From NCBI RefSeq assembly GCF_014650335.1, contig NZ_BMUT01000001.1, positions 1,107,037 through 1,171,036 of the forward strand: a DNA stretch of 64,000 nucleotides, in the 5' to 3' direction. The position numbers and the translations under genes were made by a program. Shown one piece after another: positions 35,568-43,592 of the stretch (positions are counted from its first letter, which is position 1; every line of letters begins with the position of its first letter). Source of the DNA: Streptomyces hiroshimensis. GTDB lineage: Bacteria > Actinomycetota > Actinomycetes > Streptomycetales > Streptomycetaceae. The notes under the pieces were generated by a model. That model did not search any database. It was not told where the DNA came from and saw nothing but the letters and a program-made list of their open reading frames with translations.

Positions 35568-35586
35568 TTAGGCTTGCCTACCCTAA
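35568..35586. promoter_or_regulatory. Iron box (DmdR/IdeR-type operator), importer side
   Basis: TTAGGCTTGCCTACCCTAA matches the 19-bp DtxR/IdeR/DmdR consensus TTAGGTTAGSCTAACCTAA at 16 of 19 positions. It lies 32 bases upstream of the binding-protein start codon, where a repressor would block the promoter when iron is sufficient. Confidence 0.75.
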
Positions 35587-35698
35587 CTTCAGTCATGATC
35601 GCAATGATGGGTGGGCGCTGAAGCGAAAGGCGAATCGCCCTCAACCTCCGTTTCTGGCCCGCCAATTGGCCAAAATCGGATGAACCGGACTACCGCTT

Positions 35699-35719
35699 GG
35701 TAAGGTTTGCCTTACCTAA
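35699..35719. promoter_or_regulatory. Iron box (DmdR/IdeR-type operator), biosynthesis side
   Basis: TAAGGTTTGCCTTACCTAA at 35701-35719 matches the 19-bp iron-box consensus at 16 of 19 positions; with the two preceding bases it forms a perfect inverted repeat GGTAAGG-TTTG-CCTTACC. It lies about 170 bases before the dioxygenase gene, so that operon probably has a long leader. Confidence 0.75.
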
Positions 35720-35888
35720 CTTCGGTGGTACTTTCCTCGGCAGCCGCTGACGCCAACCGCCGGTTCCCGCCATCTGCCATTCCCCCCACAGGCCGCACTC
35801 CTGCGTACCGCCCCGCCTTGCGGCCGCCCCGAGGCATGCCCGGAAACCGCTCCTCCGCCCCCACCCCACGGAAACGGATGACTTCGCC

Positions 35889-36881
35889 ATGAGTACGGGA
35901 ACCGCCCCCGTCCGCCTGCTCGACGCCGCCTCGGCCGCCGAGCTCCACCAGGCCGCCGGACAGATCCTCGCCGCATCCGGCACCTCCGCCACGTCCCCCG
36001 AACTCCTCGGACGAGTCGCCGAGTCGGCGGCCGCCCTCAGCGACGCGGTCCGCCGGCACCTGCGGCCCGTAGACACCGACGACGGCCTGTTCGTGCTGCG
36101 CGGGCTGACCGTCGACGACGCCGGCATAGGCCCCACGCCCGGAAGCTGGGCCACCGCCGGGGACGCCGGCGCCGTCCACGACATCGTGATGCTGCTGCTC
36201 GCCACCGCCATGGGCACCCCCATCGCCTGGGAGGGCCAGCAGAACGGGCAGTTCGTCCACAACATCGTCCCCGCCCCGGGCCACGAGCAGGAGCAGACCG
36301 GCGCCAGCAGTGCCGTCCTGCTCAGCCCGCACACCGAGGACGCCTTCCACCCCGGCCGCGCCCACCTGCTGATGCTCGGCTGCATGCGCAACCACGACGA
36401 CATCGCCACCACCGCCGCGAGCATCCGCAAGGTACGGCTGGACGACGCCGACATCGCCGTCCTCTCGCGCGCCGAGCTGCCGATCCTCCCCGACGACGCC
36501 TACGCGGAGGCGCAGGGCTTCGGGGGGAGCCCGCCGGACGTCCCGGTCCTGTGGCACTCCGAGGACGGCCTCACCCTGCGCTTCGACCCCGCCTACACCC
36601 CGCTGGAGAAGGCCGGCCCCGGCTACCGGGCGGCGTACGAGCGGCTGGAGGCCGAACTCGCCCGCGTCTCGGTCGCGGTGAGCCTGGAGCCCGGCGAGGT
36701 CCTCGTCGTCGACAACGACCTCGTCGTCCACGGCCGCGTCCCGTTCAAGGCCCGCTACGACGGCACCGACCGCTGGCTCAAGCGCGCCTCGGTGCGCGTC
36801 CCCGGCCGCGCCACCCGCCCGCCCGCCGAGGCCGCCGAGCACGGCTACGGCCAGGCCGCCCTCGAGGCGTACGCCGCCTGA
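35889..36881 (+). CDS. Fe(II)/2-oxoglutarate dioxygenase, VioC/AsnO-like amino acid hydroxylase
   Basis: A 330-residue TauD/clavaminate synthase-like enzyme. The iron ligands are visible as H148-x-E150 in SPHTEDAFHPGRA and H281 in VVDNDLVVHGRVPF, with a downstream arginine (WLKRASVRV) for 2-oxoglutarate. The HxE rather than HxD triad and the HTEDAFHP context are typical of the VioC, AsnO and OrfP group, which hydroxylate arginine or asparagine at the beta carbon. First gene of the iron-box operon, so it likely hydroxylates an amino acid substrate or the final metallophore. Confidence 0.9.
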   Translation: MSTGTAPVRLLDAASAAELHQAAGQILAASGTSATSPELLGRVAESAAALSDAVRRHLRPVDTDDGLFVLRGLTVDDAGIGPTPGSWATAGDAGAVHDIVMLLLATAMGTPIAWEGQQNGQFVHNIVPAPGHEQEQTGASSAVLLSPHTEDAFHPGRAHLLMLGCMRNHDDIATTAASIRKVRLDDADIAVLSRAELPILPDDAYAEAQGFGGSPPDVPVLWHSEDGLTLRFDPAYTPLEKAGPGYRAAYERLEAELARVSVAVSLEPGEVLVVDNDLVVHGRVPFKARYDGTDRWLKRASVRVPGRATRPPAEAAEHGYGQAALEAYAA

Positions 36882-36909
36882 TCACCGACCACCAGACGAG
36901 GAGCCGACC

Positions 36910-37926
36910 ATGACCAGCCCCACCACGGGCCCCTGCATAGCCGCCGACGACACCACCCTGCGCCTGCTGTCCACCAGCGACCTCGCAGGCATCGACATCA
37001 CCCTGACCGACGTCGTCGGCACGGTCGAGGGCGCCTACCGCACCCTGGCCGCAGGCCTCTCGGACAACCCCCGCAAGCTCACCGTCAAGCCCTCCGACGG
37101 CCATTCCGTCTCGTACGCGATGCTCGGCCGAGACGGTTCCCGCGACGTCGTCGCCATCAAGACCTCGTACAAGCACGGTCTGGACAAGGGCCGCGAGGAG
37201 CAGCACTACTACACCTCGCTCACGCTCTACGACGACGTCACCGGCCTGCCCGTGGCGATGATGGACTGCGGCCGCATCGGCTCCCTGCGGACCCCGGCCG
37301 TCTCCGCGCTCCTCGCCCGCGAGTGCGCCGCCCCCGGGGCGCGCAGCGCGCTGGTCATCGGCACCGGCACGCAAGGACGGCTGGCCCTGCCGTTCCTGCT
37401 GACCACGCTGCCCGGCCTGGACCGGCTGATGCTCTTCGGCACCCACCCGGAGGGCATCGAGGCGGTACGCACACGGCTGCGCGCCCACTTCCCCGACCGG
37501 GACGTCGAGGTCGTCACCGAGGCACGGGCGGCCGCGGCCGAGGCCGACGTCGTCGTGGCCACCGCCGGCGGCCACACCCCCGCAGCCGTCGAGGCCGACG
37601 ACCTCAAGCCGGGCGCGCTGTCGATCCTGGTCGGCCACGGCCTGGCCCCCTCCACGCTGCACCGCGCCGACCGCGTCGTGGCCACCAGCGAGGCCCAGAT
37701 GAACGTCACGGGCACCGACATGGCGGACGCCGGCGGCAACCTCCCCGCCGTCGACGCCGAGTTCCCCCCGGTCCTCGCGGGCGAGGCGGCGGGCCGCACC
37801 GCACCGCACGAGCGGATCTTCGCCTACAACAGCGGCCTGGTCGTCACGGACATCGCCCTCGGCCACCGCTTCGCCCAGCTCGCCATCGAGCAGGGCCTGG
37901 GAACGCAGGTGCCGCTGTGGCGGTGA
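36910..37926 (+). CDS. sbnB: 2,3-diaminopropionate biosynthesis protein SbnB-like (ornithine cyclodeaminase fold)
   Basis: A 338-residue member of the ornithine cyclodeaminase/mu-crystallin family. KTSYKHGLDKGREEQHYYTSLTLYDDVTGLPVAMMDC is the active-site region and GTGTQG (151-156) the NAD binding loop. SbnB of Staphylococcus oxidises N-(1-amino-1-carboxyl-2-ethyl)-glutamate to 2,3-diaminopropionate and 2-oxoglutarate. The presence of an SbnA homologue two genes on supports this assignment over ornithine cyclodeaminase. GAGGAG precedes the ATG. Confidence 0.88.
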   Translation: MTSPTTGPCIAADDTTLRLLSTSDLAGIDITLTDVVGTVEGAYRTLAAGLSDNPRKLTVKPSDGHSVSYAMLGRDGSRDVVAIKTSYKHGLDKGREEQHYYTSLTLYDDVTGLPVAMMDCGRIGSLRTPAVSALLARECAAPGARSALVIGTGTQGRLALPFLLTTLPGLDRLMLFGTHPEGIEAVRTRLRAHFPDRDVEVVTEARAAAAEADVVVATAGGHTPAAVEADDLKPGALSILVGHGLAPSTLHRADRVVATSEAQMNVTGTDMADAGGNLPAVDAEFPPVLAGEAAGRTAPHERIFAYNSGLVVTDIALGHRFAQLAIEQGLGTQVPLWR

Positions 37927-39311
37927 ACGGCATACCCCAGGCGCTCCCCACGCTCCCCGTGCACCCGGACCCCGAGACCGAAGCGGTCCTCGACAGCGGT
38001 CTCCTCCACGAGCTGGCCCACGCCTTCGGCGGACCCTTCCACTTCCTCCTCCCGCACCGCTTCGACGCCAACCTCGCCGCGTTCCGGGCAGCGCTGGACG
38101 AGGCCGGGGTGGACGGGTGTGTGTACTACGCGAAGAAAGCCAACAAGGCCGCTGCATGGATCGAACGCTGCGCGGCTACCAGCGCCGGGGTGGACGTCGC
38201 GAGCCCGGGCGAACTCCGCGAGGTCCTCGGCCACGGCGTCCGCGGCGAGAACGTCGTGGTGACCGGCCCGGCCAAGAACGAGGAACTGCTGCGGATCGCC
38301 GTCCTCCAGGGCGCCCTGACCGCCGTCGACTCCCTCGACGAGTTGGACCGGATCATCGCGTTGGCGCGCACCGGCGAGGTCCGCCCCGCCCGGCTGCTGT
38401 TGCGCCGGCTCCCCCCGGCGCAGCCCCACAGCCGCTTCGGCCTGGACGAGGCCGAGCTCGAAGAGGCCTTGACGAGGTGCGTACGGGCGGGCGACGCCGT
38501 CCGGATGGAGGGCTTCAGCTTCCATCTGTCCGGTTACGCCGTCCAGCCGCGCGCCGACCTCGCCGGGCATCTGGTCGACCTCTGCCTCAAGGCCCGCGTC
38601 CTGGGGCTCCAGGCCGACCGGATCAGCATCGGCGGCGGCTTCGCCGTCGACTACGCGGCGGCCGGCGACTGGGACTCCTTCCTCGCGGCGCAGCAGCCCG
38701 GGCACTACCACGCGCGCAGGAGGTTCACGCCCGCCGACTTCTACCCCTACCACTCGCCGGTCGCCGGGGCCGAAGCGCTCCGCGCCGTGCTGGCCGCCGT
38801 CCCCGCAGGCGGCCGGGACAGCCTCGCCCGCAGACTCCGGGAGACCGGCACCGTCCTGCTGATGGAACCCGGCCGCGCACTGCTGGACCGCGCCGGCTGC
38901 TCCGTCTTCCGCGTCCAGGGCGTCAAGGACCGCGACGGCTACGCGGTCCTCACCGTCGACGGGACGAGCCTGAGCCTGTCCGAGCAGTGGTTCAACAGCG
39001 AGTACCTGCCCGACCCCGTGCTCGTGACCCCGGCCGGCCGGGTCGGCGGCCAGGGCGTCCACCCCGCGTGCGTGGGCGGAGCGACCTGCCTGGAGTCGGA
39101 CATGCTCACCTGGAGAAAGATCCCTTTCCCGGCCCGTCCCTCGGCCGGCGACCTGCTGGTCTACCCCAACACGGCGGGCTACCAGATGGACTCCAACGAG
39201 TCGCCGTTCCACGACCTGGCGCTGCCACCCAAGATCGTCCTGGAAACCACCGCCACCCCCACCGGCTGCGGTCGGCCGCGCTGGCACCTGGACCGCCGCC
39301 CCGCCTGCTGA
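37923..39311 (+). CDS. Y4yA-like PLP-dependent decarboxylase (fold type III)
   Basis: A 462-residue alanine-racemase-fold decarboxylase. PLP lysine is K72 in YYAKKANKAA; FHLSGYAVQP, SIGGGFAVDY, MEPGRALLD and the late cysteine in GGATCLESDML fit the diaminopimelate/ornithine decarboxylase plan, and the sequence is closest to the Y4yA family as I remember it. The staphyloferrin B enzyme SbnH belongs to the same fold and decarboxylates a citryl-diaminopropionate unit. The GTG start overlaps the SbnB stop (GTGA). The tail is followed by a triple 21-bp repeat. Confidence 0.88.
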   Translation: MNGIPQALPTLPVHPDPETEAVLDSGLLHELAHAFGGPFHFLLPHRFDANLAAFRAALDEAGVDGCVYYAKKANKAAAWIERCAATSAGVDVASPGELREVLGHGVRGENVVVTGPAKNEELLRIAVLQGALTAVDSLDELDRIIALARTGEVRPARLLLRRLPPAQPHSRFGLDEAELEEALTRCVRAGDAVRMEGFSFHLSGYAVQPRADLAGHLVDLCLKARVLGLQADRISIGGGFAVDYAAAGDWDSFLAAQQPGHYHARRRFTPADFYPYHSPVAGAEALRAVLAAVPAGGRDSLARRLRETGTVLLMEPGRALLDRAGCSVFRVQGVKDRDGYAVLTVDGTSLSLSEQWFNSEYLPDPVLVTPAGRVGGQGVHPACVGGATCLESDMLTWRKIPFPARPSAGDLLVYPNTAGYQMDSNESPFHDLALPPKIVLETTATPTGCGRPRWHLDRRPAC

Positions 39312-39362
39312 TCCCTGCTCCCCGCCTGCTGATCCTCGCCCCCCGCCTGCTGTTCCCCTCCC
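39300..39362. repeat. Three tandem copies of a 21-bp unit
   Basis: Units at 39300-39320, 39321-39341 and 39342-39362 each begin CCCGCCTGCTG. The first copy contains the last codons and stop (PAC*) of the decarboxylase; the others are in the 74-base gap before the sbnA-like gene. The 21-base period keeps the reading frame. C-rich, without obvious hairpin. Confidence 0.9.
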
Positions 39363-39385
39363 CACCTGTCACAGGAGCTTCTCCC

Positions 39386-40411
39386 ATGAACGAGGCACTG
39401 ACGCGCCCCGCCGTGGTCTCCCGCATATCCGACCTCATCGGATACACCCCGCTGTTCGAGCTGTGCCGCACCGAGAACGGCAGCCGCCTGCTCCTGAAGC
39501 TGGAGATGTACAACCCCACCGGCACCGCCAAGATCCGTATGGCACGCGCCATGGTCGACGCCGCCGAAGCCGCGGGCGAGCTGCGCCCCGGCGGCCGCAT
39601 CATCGAGTCCACCTCCGGCAACACCGGCCTGGGCCTGTCGGTGATCGCCGCCGAGCGCGGCTACACCTTCACCGCCGTCGTCGACCACCACGCCTGCTCC
39701 GACAAGCTGCGCGGCATGAAGGCGCTCGGCACCGAGCTCGTCTACGTCGTCGGCGACGGCACCGAGGAGCTCGCCACCGCGGCCCGCGAGGAGCTCGCCG
39801 AGGACATGGCCCGCGGCCAGGACAACACCATCTTCACCGAGCAGCACAACAACCCCGCCAACGGCGTCGGCTACTTCCCGGTCGCCCACGAGCTCCACCA
39901 GGCCCTCGACGGACGGATCGACATCCTCATCGGCGCCGTCGGCACGGGCGGCGCCCTGTGCGGCACCACCCGGGAGCTGCGCAAGCTCGTCCCCGGCGTG
40001 AAGACCGTCGGCGTCGAGCCCAAGGGTTCGGTGGCCTTCGGCGGTCCCGCCCACGACTATTACCAGTCCGGCACCGGCACCCCCGAAGGCGCCGGGATCG
40101 GCGCGCTGGTCGACTTCGCCCTGATCGACGAAGGGGTCAAGGTCGGTGACGTGGAAGCGTTCGCCACCTGCCGGGCCGTCGCCCGCACCGGCCTGCTCAT
40201 CGGCGGGTCCGCCGGCGGCGTCGTCCACGAGGCCCTGACGCGCCTGCCCTCGCTGCCGCCGGGCACGACCATGGTCGCGCTCATCAACGACGGCGGGGAG
40301 AAGTACATGGACACCGTCTTCAACGACGACTGGATGAACGACCGGAACCTCATCGACCCCGCCACGGAGCGCGAGATCGACGAAACCCTCACCAAGCTCC
40401 GCGAGAACTGA
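39386..40411 (+). CDS. sbnA: 2,3-diaminopropionate biosynthesis protein SbnA-like (cysteine synthase fold)
   Basis: A 341-residue PLP enzyme of the cysteine synthase/CBS family. PLP lysine K49 lies in NPTGTAKIRMA; STSGNTGLGL binds the substrate carboxylate and GAVGTGGALCG the phosphate. SbnA joins O-phosphoserine and glutamate, giving the substrate of SbnB. Pairing with the sbnB-like gene is what separates this from ordinary CysK. AGGAG precedes the ATG. Its stop overlaps the MATE start by one base. Confidence 0.88.
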   Translation: MNEALTRPAVVSRISDLIGYTPLFELCRTENGSRLLLKLEMYNPTGTAKIRMARAMVDAAEAAGELRPGGRIIESTSGNTGLGLSVIAAERGYTFTAVVDHHACSDKLRGMKALGTELVYVVGDGTEELATAAREELAEDMARGQDNTIFTEQHNNPANGVGYFPVAHELHQALDGRIDILIGAVGTGGALCGTTRELRKLVPGVKTVGVEPKGSVAFGGPAHDYYQSGTGTPEGAGIGALVDFALIDEGVKVGDVEAFATCRAVARTGLLIGGSAGGVVHEALTRLPSLPPGTTMVALINDGGEKYMDTVFNDDWMNDRNLIDPATEREIDETLTKLREN

Positions 40412-41892
40412 TGCCCTCCATGCAGCCGACCGCTCTCCTCCGCGACAGCCGCGCCCTGGCCGGCCTCGCCGTCCCCCTCATCCTCACCCAGCTCGCCCAG
40501 GTGGCCCTGACCACCACCGACACGGTGATGATGGGCCTCCTCGGGACCCGGGACCTGGCGGCGGGCGGCCTGGCCATCGTCATCTTCAACCAGCTCCGCA
40601 CCATGGGCGTCGGTCTCGTCACCTCCGTGGGCAACCGGATCGCCGCTGCCGCCGCACGCGCGGAGGCAGCGGAAGGCGACTCGGCGGAGAGCGACGAGGG
40701 GGTTCGGAAGACCGTCCGCGCGAGCACGGCGGTGGCCACCCTCGCCGGGCTGGCCGGGGCGGTCCTCATGCTCCTCATCGGCCAGGCCCTCCCGCTGCTC
40801 GGCCAGGACGAGGCCGTCGCCGACCGGGCACAGACGATGCTGCCGGCACTGGCCCCCGGCCTCCTGCCGTGCCTGTGGTTCCAGGCGATCCGCCAGTTCA
40901 CCGTCGGCATGCGCCGCCCGCAGGCGCTGCTGCAGATCACCATCGCCTCGGTCGCGGTCAACGCCGGGCTCGACTGGCTGCTGATCCACGGCACCTGGGG
41001 CCTGCCCGAACTGGGCCTGCCGGGCATCGGCGTGGCCACCTCCACGGTCTACCTGCTCTCCTTCCTCGCCCTGTACGCCTCGGCGAGGAGGGACAGCGTC
41101 CTCGCCCCGCTGCTCAGCCTCAACGCGCTGCGGGCCGACCGCGCCACCGTGCGCGAGCTCATCGGGCTCGGCATACCCATCGCCGCGACCTACGGGTCGG
41201 AGGCCGGGTTCTTCTCGGTCACCGCCCTGATGGCCGGCTCCTTCGGCAGCGCCGCCCTGGCCGCCCACACCGCCGTCAACCAGCTCGTCTACATCGTCTT
41301 CCAGGTCGCCGTCGGGCTCTCCCACGCGGCGTCCGTCAACGTCAGCCGCGAACTCGCCCTCGGCCGCTTCGACGCCGCTCAGCGCATCAAGAACACCGCG
41401 CTGGCCTGCGCCGCCGCCGTCATGGCCGTCGTCGCCGTCGTCTACGTCACCCTGCCCGGCCTGGTGCTGCGCCCGTTCCTCGACGCCGGTGCCGCGGGCG
41501 ACGACGAGGCCGTCTCCATCGCGAGCCGGTTGCTGCTCGTCATCGCCGTGCTCCAGTTCTTCGACTGCGCGCAGAACATCGGCGTCGGCCTCCTGCGCGG
41601 CCTCGACGACACGGGGAGCGGCTTCCGCATCACCCTCGTCGGCTACTGGGCCGTCGGCCTTCCCGCCGCCTGGCTCCTCGGCTACGCGGCCGGCCTCGAC
41701 ACCCTCGGCATCTGGCTCGGCCTCCTCACCGGCCTCGCCACCACCGCGATCCTCCTCCTGCGCCGCTACGGCAGCGGCCTCCGCGCCCGCGCACGGGAGC
41801 AGGAGGCCGGTGCCACCGCGTATCAGGGACCGTATCCGGGCCCGCCGGCCGGGCCCCCGCTGCGGAAGCGGTCAGGCGCCGACCAGGGGTGA
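40411..41892 (+). CDS. MATE family efflux transporter
   Basis: A 493-residue multidrug and toxin extrusion protein with about twelve helices. TQLAQVALTTTDTVMMGLLGTRDLAAGGLA and LMAGSFGSAALAAHTAVNQLV are MATE signatures in the two halves. Translation is coupled to the sbnA-like gene by the TGATG overlap, so it probably exports the product of this operon. The 3' end overlaps the FUSC gene on the other strand by 21 bases. Confidence 0.92.
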   Translation: MPSMQPTALLRDSRALAGLAVPLILTQLAQVALTTTDTVMMGLLGTRDLAAGGLAIVIFNQLRTMGVGLVTSVGNRIAAAAARAEAAEGDSAESDEGVRKTVRASTAVATLAGLAGAVLMLLIGQALPLLGQDEAVADRAQTMLPALAPGLLPCLWFQAIRQFTVGMRRPQALLQITIASVAVNAGLDWLLIHGTWGLPELGLPGIGVATSTVYLLSFLALYASARRDSVLAPLLSLNALRADRATVRELIGLGIPIAATYGSEAGFFSVTALMAGSFGSAALAAHTAVNQLVYIVFQVAVGLSHAASVNVSRELALGRFDAAQRIKNTALACAAAVMAVVAVVYVTLPGLVLRPFLDAGAAGDDEAVSIASRLLLVIAVLQFFDCAQNIGVGLLRGLDDTGSGFRITLVGYWAVGLPAAWLLGYAAGLDTLGIWLGLLTGLATTAILLLRRYGSGLRARAREQEAGATAYQGPYPGPPAGPPLRKRSGADQG

Positions 41893-43359
41893 GGGCCGGG
41901 AGCTGCGCAGCGGCGCCGCCAGCTCGGCCAGGGCCCTCTCCAGGTCGTGCAGGTGGGCGAGGGCCGGCTCGGCCGGCAGGTGCTCGGGCGCCGCGGAGGC
42001 GGCCGCCGCCTCGCGCGCCTTCCCGGGCGTGGTGAGCGCCTCCACCGCCGCTTCCACGCGCCAGCAGGCGGCCGCGAGCCGGTCGTCGTGGGAGGCCTCC
42101 GGGTCGGCTGCGACGGACGCCAGCCCCCGCACTTCGCGGGCGCAGTCGTCGAGGAGCGCGAGCACGCGGCGGGCCTTCTCCTTGCGGGTGCGGAAGGGGT
42201 TCAGCGGGTGGACGAGCGGAGCGAGGGAGAGCCGCACCCGGCCGAGCAGCAGTTCCAGTTCGGCGACGCGCGGCGCGGGGTCGGCGGTCCCGGAACCCGC
42301 CAGGCGGGCGGCGGCCTCGGCGGCGCAGGCGTGCACGCAGCGCAGGGCGCGCTGGATCCAGGCGTCGGTGGAGGCGTGCGTCGTCACCGGCAGCACGACG
42401 AGAACGGCGAGCGCCGCACCGGCCGCTCCTACGCCGGTCTGGGCGAGCCGGAGGGTGAGCAGGTCCGCGTCGAGGACCCCGAGGAGCCCGTAGAGCAGTC
42501 CGGCCATCACGGTGACGGCGAACATCATCCACGTGTACGAGACGGCCGCGGTGTAGAAGATGCCGAAGACGCACAGCGCGACGAGGAGCGCGGTGGGCGC
42601 GGCCGCCCCGTGCAGGGGGATGGCGACGACCATCCCGGTGACGATGCCCATCATCGTGCCCAGGACCCGGCGGAAGCCCCGGACGAGCGTCTCGCCGCGC
42701 GAGGCGGTGTTGACGAAGATCCACCAGGCGGTGCCGACGGCCCAGTACCAGCGTTCGTCGGAGACCATCTGGCCCACGGCGAGCGCCAGGCCGCAGGCGA
42801 AGGCGGCCTGGAAGGCCTGCCGGGTCGTGACGCGCGCCAGGCCGCGCCCCGCGAGGGGAGCCGGGCCGGCGGGCGGCGGCGTGCGCCGCTCGATGCACCA
42901 GAGCCCGAAGCGGACGGTGCCGGCGGCCGCCAGCGACATGATCACGGCCGTGTACAGGTGCGGCAGCTGGGCGGGGACCGCGTGCAGGAACTGCGTCGCG
43001 AAGAACATCATGAAGCCGAAGATCCCGAGCGCATTGCCCCGCGGGCCCCAGCGGCGGGCGTAGACCCCGCAGAAGACGACGGCGAGGAAGGCGGCGTCGC
43101 GCACCAGCGGCAGCCCGTGCAGCCCGGCCGCCAGGGCGAGCACCGGGAAGCCGACGACCGGCAGCAGCGCGGTCGTGGTCACCTGGCGCCGCACGGTCGG
43201 GTCGGCGACGGTGAACAGCGCGAGCAGCGCCGCGAGCCCACCGGTGATGGAGGCGGTCAGCGGCAGGCCGGACAGCTGGACGACGGTGACCGCGAAGGTC
43301 ACGCCCAGGACGGCGCGGACGGCGACCCGCAGTCTGCCCAGGCCCGGATCCGGTGCCAT
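41872..43359 (-). CDS. FUSC family (aromatic acid exporter-like) membrane protein
   Basis: A 495-residue protein with two blocks of membrane helices (about 15-150 and 180-320), and a cytosolic helical C-terminus from about 340. ERWYWAVGTAWWIFVNTASRGETLVRGFRRVLGTMMGIVTG is the family FUSC motif; relatives include fusaric acid resistance pumps and AaeB. I start at ATG 43359 because AGAGGG lies five bases upstream; a TTG 18 bases earlier is possible. Substrate unknown. Confidence 0.88.
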   Translation of the reverse strand: MAPDPGLGRLRVAVRAVLGVTFAVTVVQLSGLPLTASITGGLAALLALFTVADPTVRRQVTTTALLPVVGFPVLALAAGLHGLPLVRDAAFLAVVFCGVYARRWGPRGNALGIFGFMMFFATQFLHAVPAQLPHLYTAVIMSLAAAGTVRFGLWCIERRTPPPAGPAPLAGRGLARVTTRQAFQAAFACGLALAVGQMVSDERWYWAVGTAWWIFVNTASRGETLVRGFRRVLGTMMGIVTGMVVAIPLHGAAAPTALLVALCVFGIFYTAAVSYTWMMFAVTVMAGLLYGLLGVLDADLLTLRLAQTGVGAAGAALAVLVVLPVTTHASTDAWIQRALRCVHACAAEAAARLAGSGTADPAPRVAELELLLGRVRLSLAPLVHPLNPFRTRKEKARRVLALLDDCAREVRGLASVAADPEASHDDRLAAACWRVEAAVEALTTPGKAREAAAASAAPEHLPAEPALAHLHDLERALAELAAPLRSSRPSPLVGA

Positions 43360-43440
43360 GAACGCCCTCTTCAGCAATGCTCCCGCCCCTTCGACGCTCC
43401 GGTGTGAAAGCCGACGACAGCCGGCACGGAAGCCGGCATG

Positions 43441-43469
43441 AAAAAGGCGCCGCGGGGATCCGCAGCGCC
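43441..43469 (-). terminator. Rho-independent terminator
   Basis: On the minus strand GGCGCTGCGG-ATCC-CCGCGGCGCC forms a 10-bp stem (one G-U pair) with a 4-base loop followed directly by TTTTT. It lies downstream of the MFS gene ending at 43593 and should separate that operon from the FUSC gene. Confidence 0.85.
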
Positions 43470-43528
43470 ATCGACACCCTCATCAGACCATCACATCGAC
43501 TGCTGGCTCAAGAGAGACGAGGATTGCT

Positions 43529-43584
43529 GTGCCATTGGCCCAGTGGCGGCCGCTCGGGCCGCGCCGGGGGAGGGCCAATGGCAC
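43529..43584. repeat. Perfect 13-bp inverted repeat
   Basis: GTGCCATTGGCCC at 43529-43541 and GGGCCAATGGCAC at 43572-43584 are exact reverse complements with a 30-base GC-rich centre. It lies between the MFS stop and its terminator, so it could be a 3' RNA hairpin or a protein-binding site. Confidence 0.8.
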
Positions 43585-43592
43585 GCACCTCC

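Larger units (their letters stand above)
35537..35888. promoter_or_regulatory. Divergent intergenic region with two iron boxes
   Basis: A 352-base gap between the importer operon and the diaminopropionate operon. It holds two iron-box-like sites (annotated separately), one near each operon, plus a 10-bp palindrome GCCAATTGGC at 35661-35670. It is visibly less GC-rich than the neighbouring genes. The stretch 35720-35888 before the dioxygenase gene shows nothing else I can name. Confidence 0.7.

Noticed and set aside
35661..35670. GCCAATTGGC palindrome as a third regulator site in the iron-box region
   Set aside because: A 10-bp palindrome alone is expected by chance and it does not resemble an iron or zinc box.
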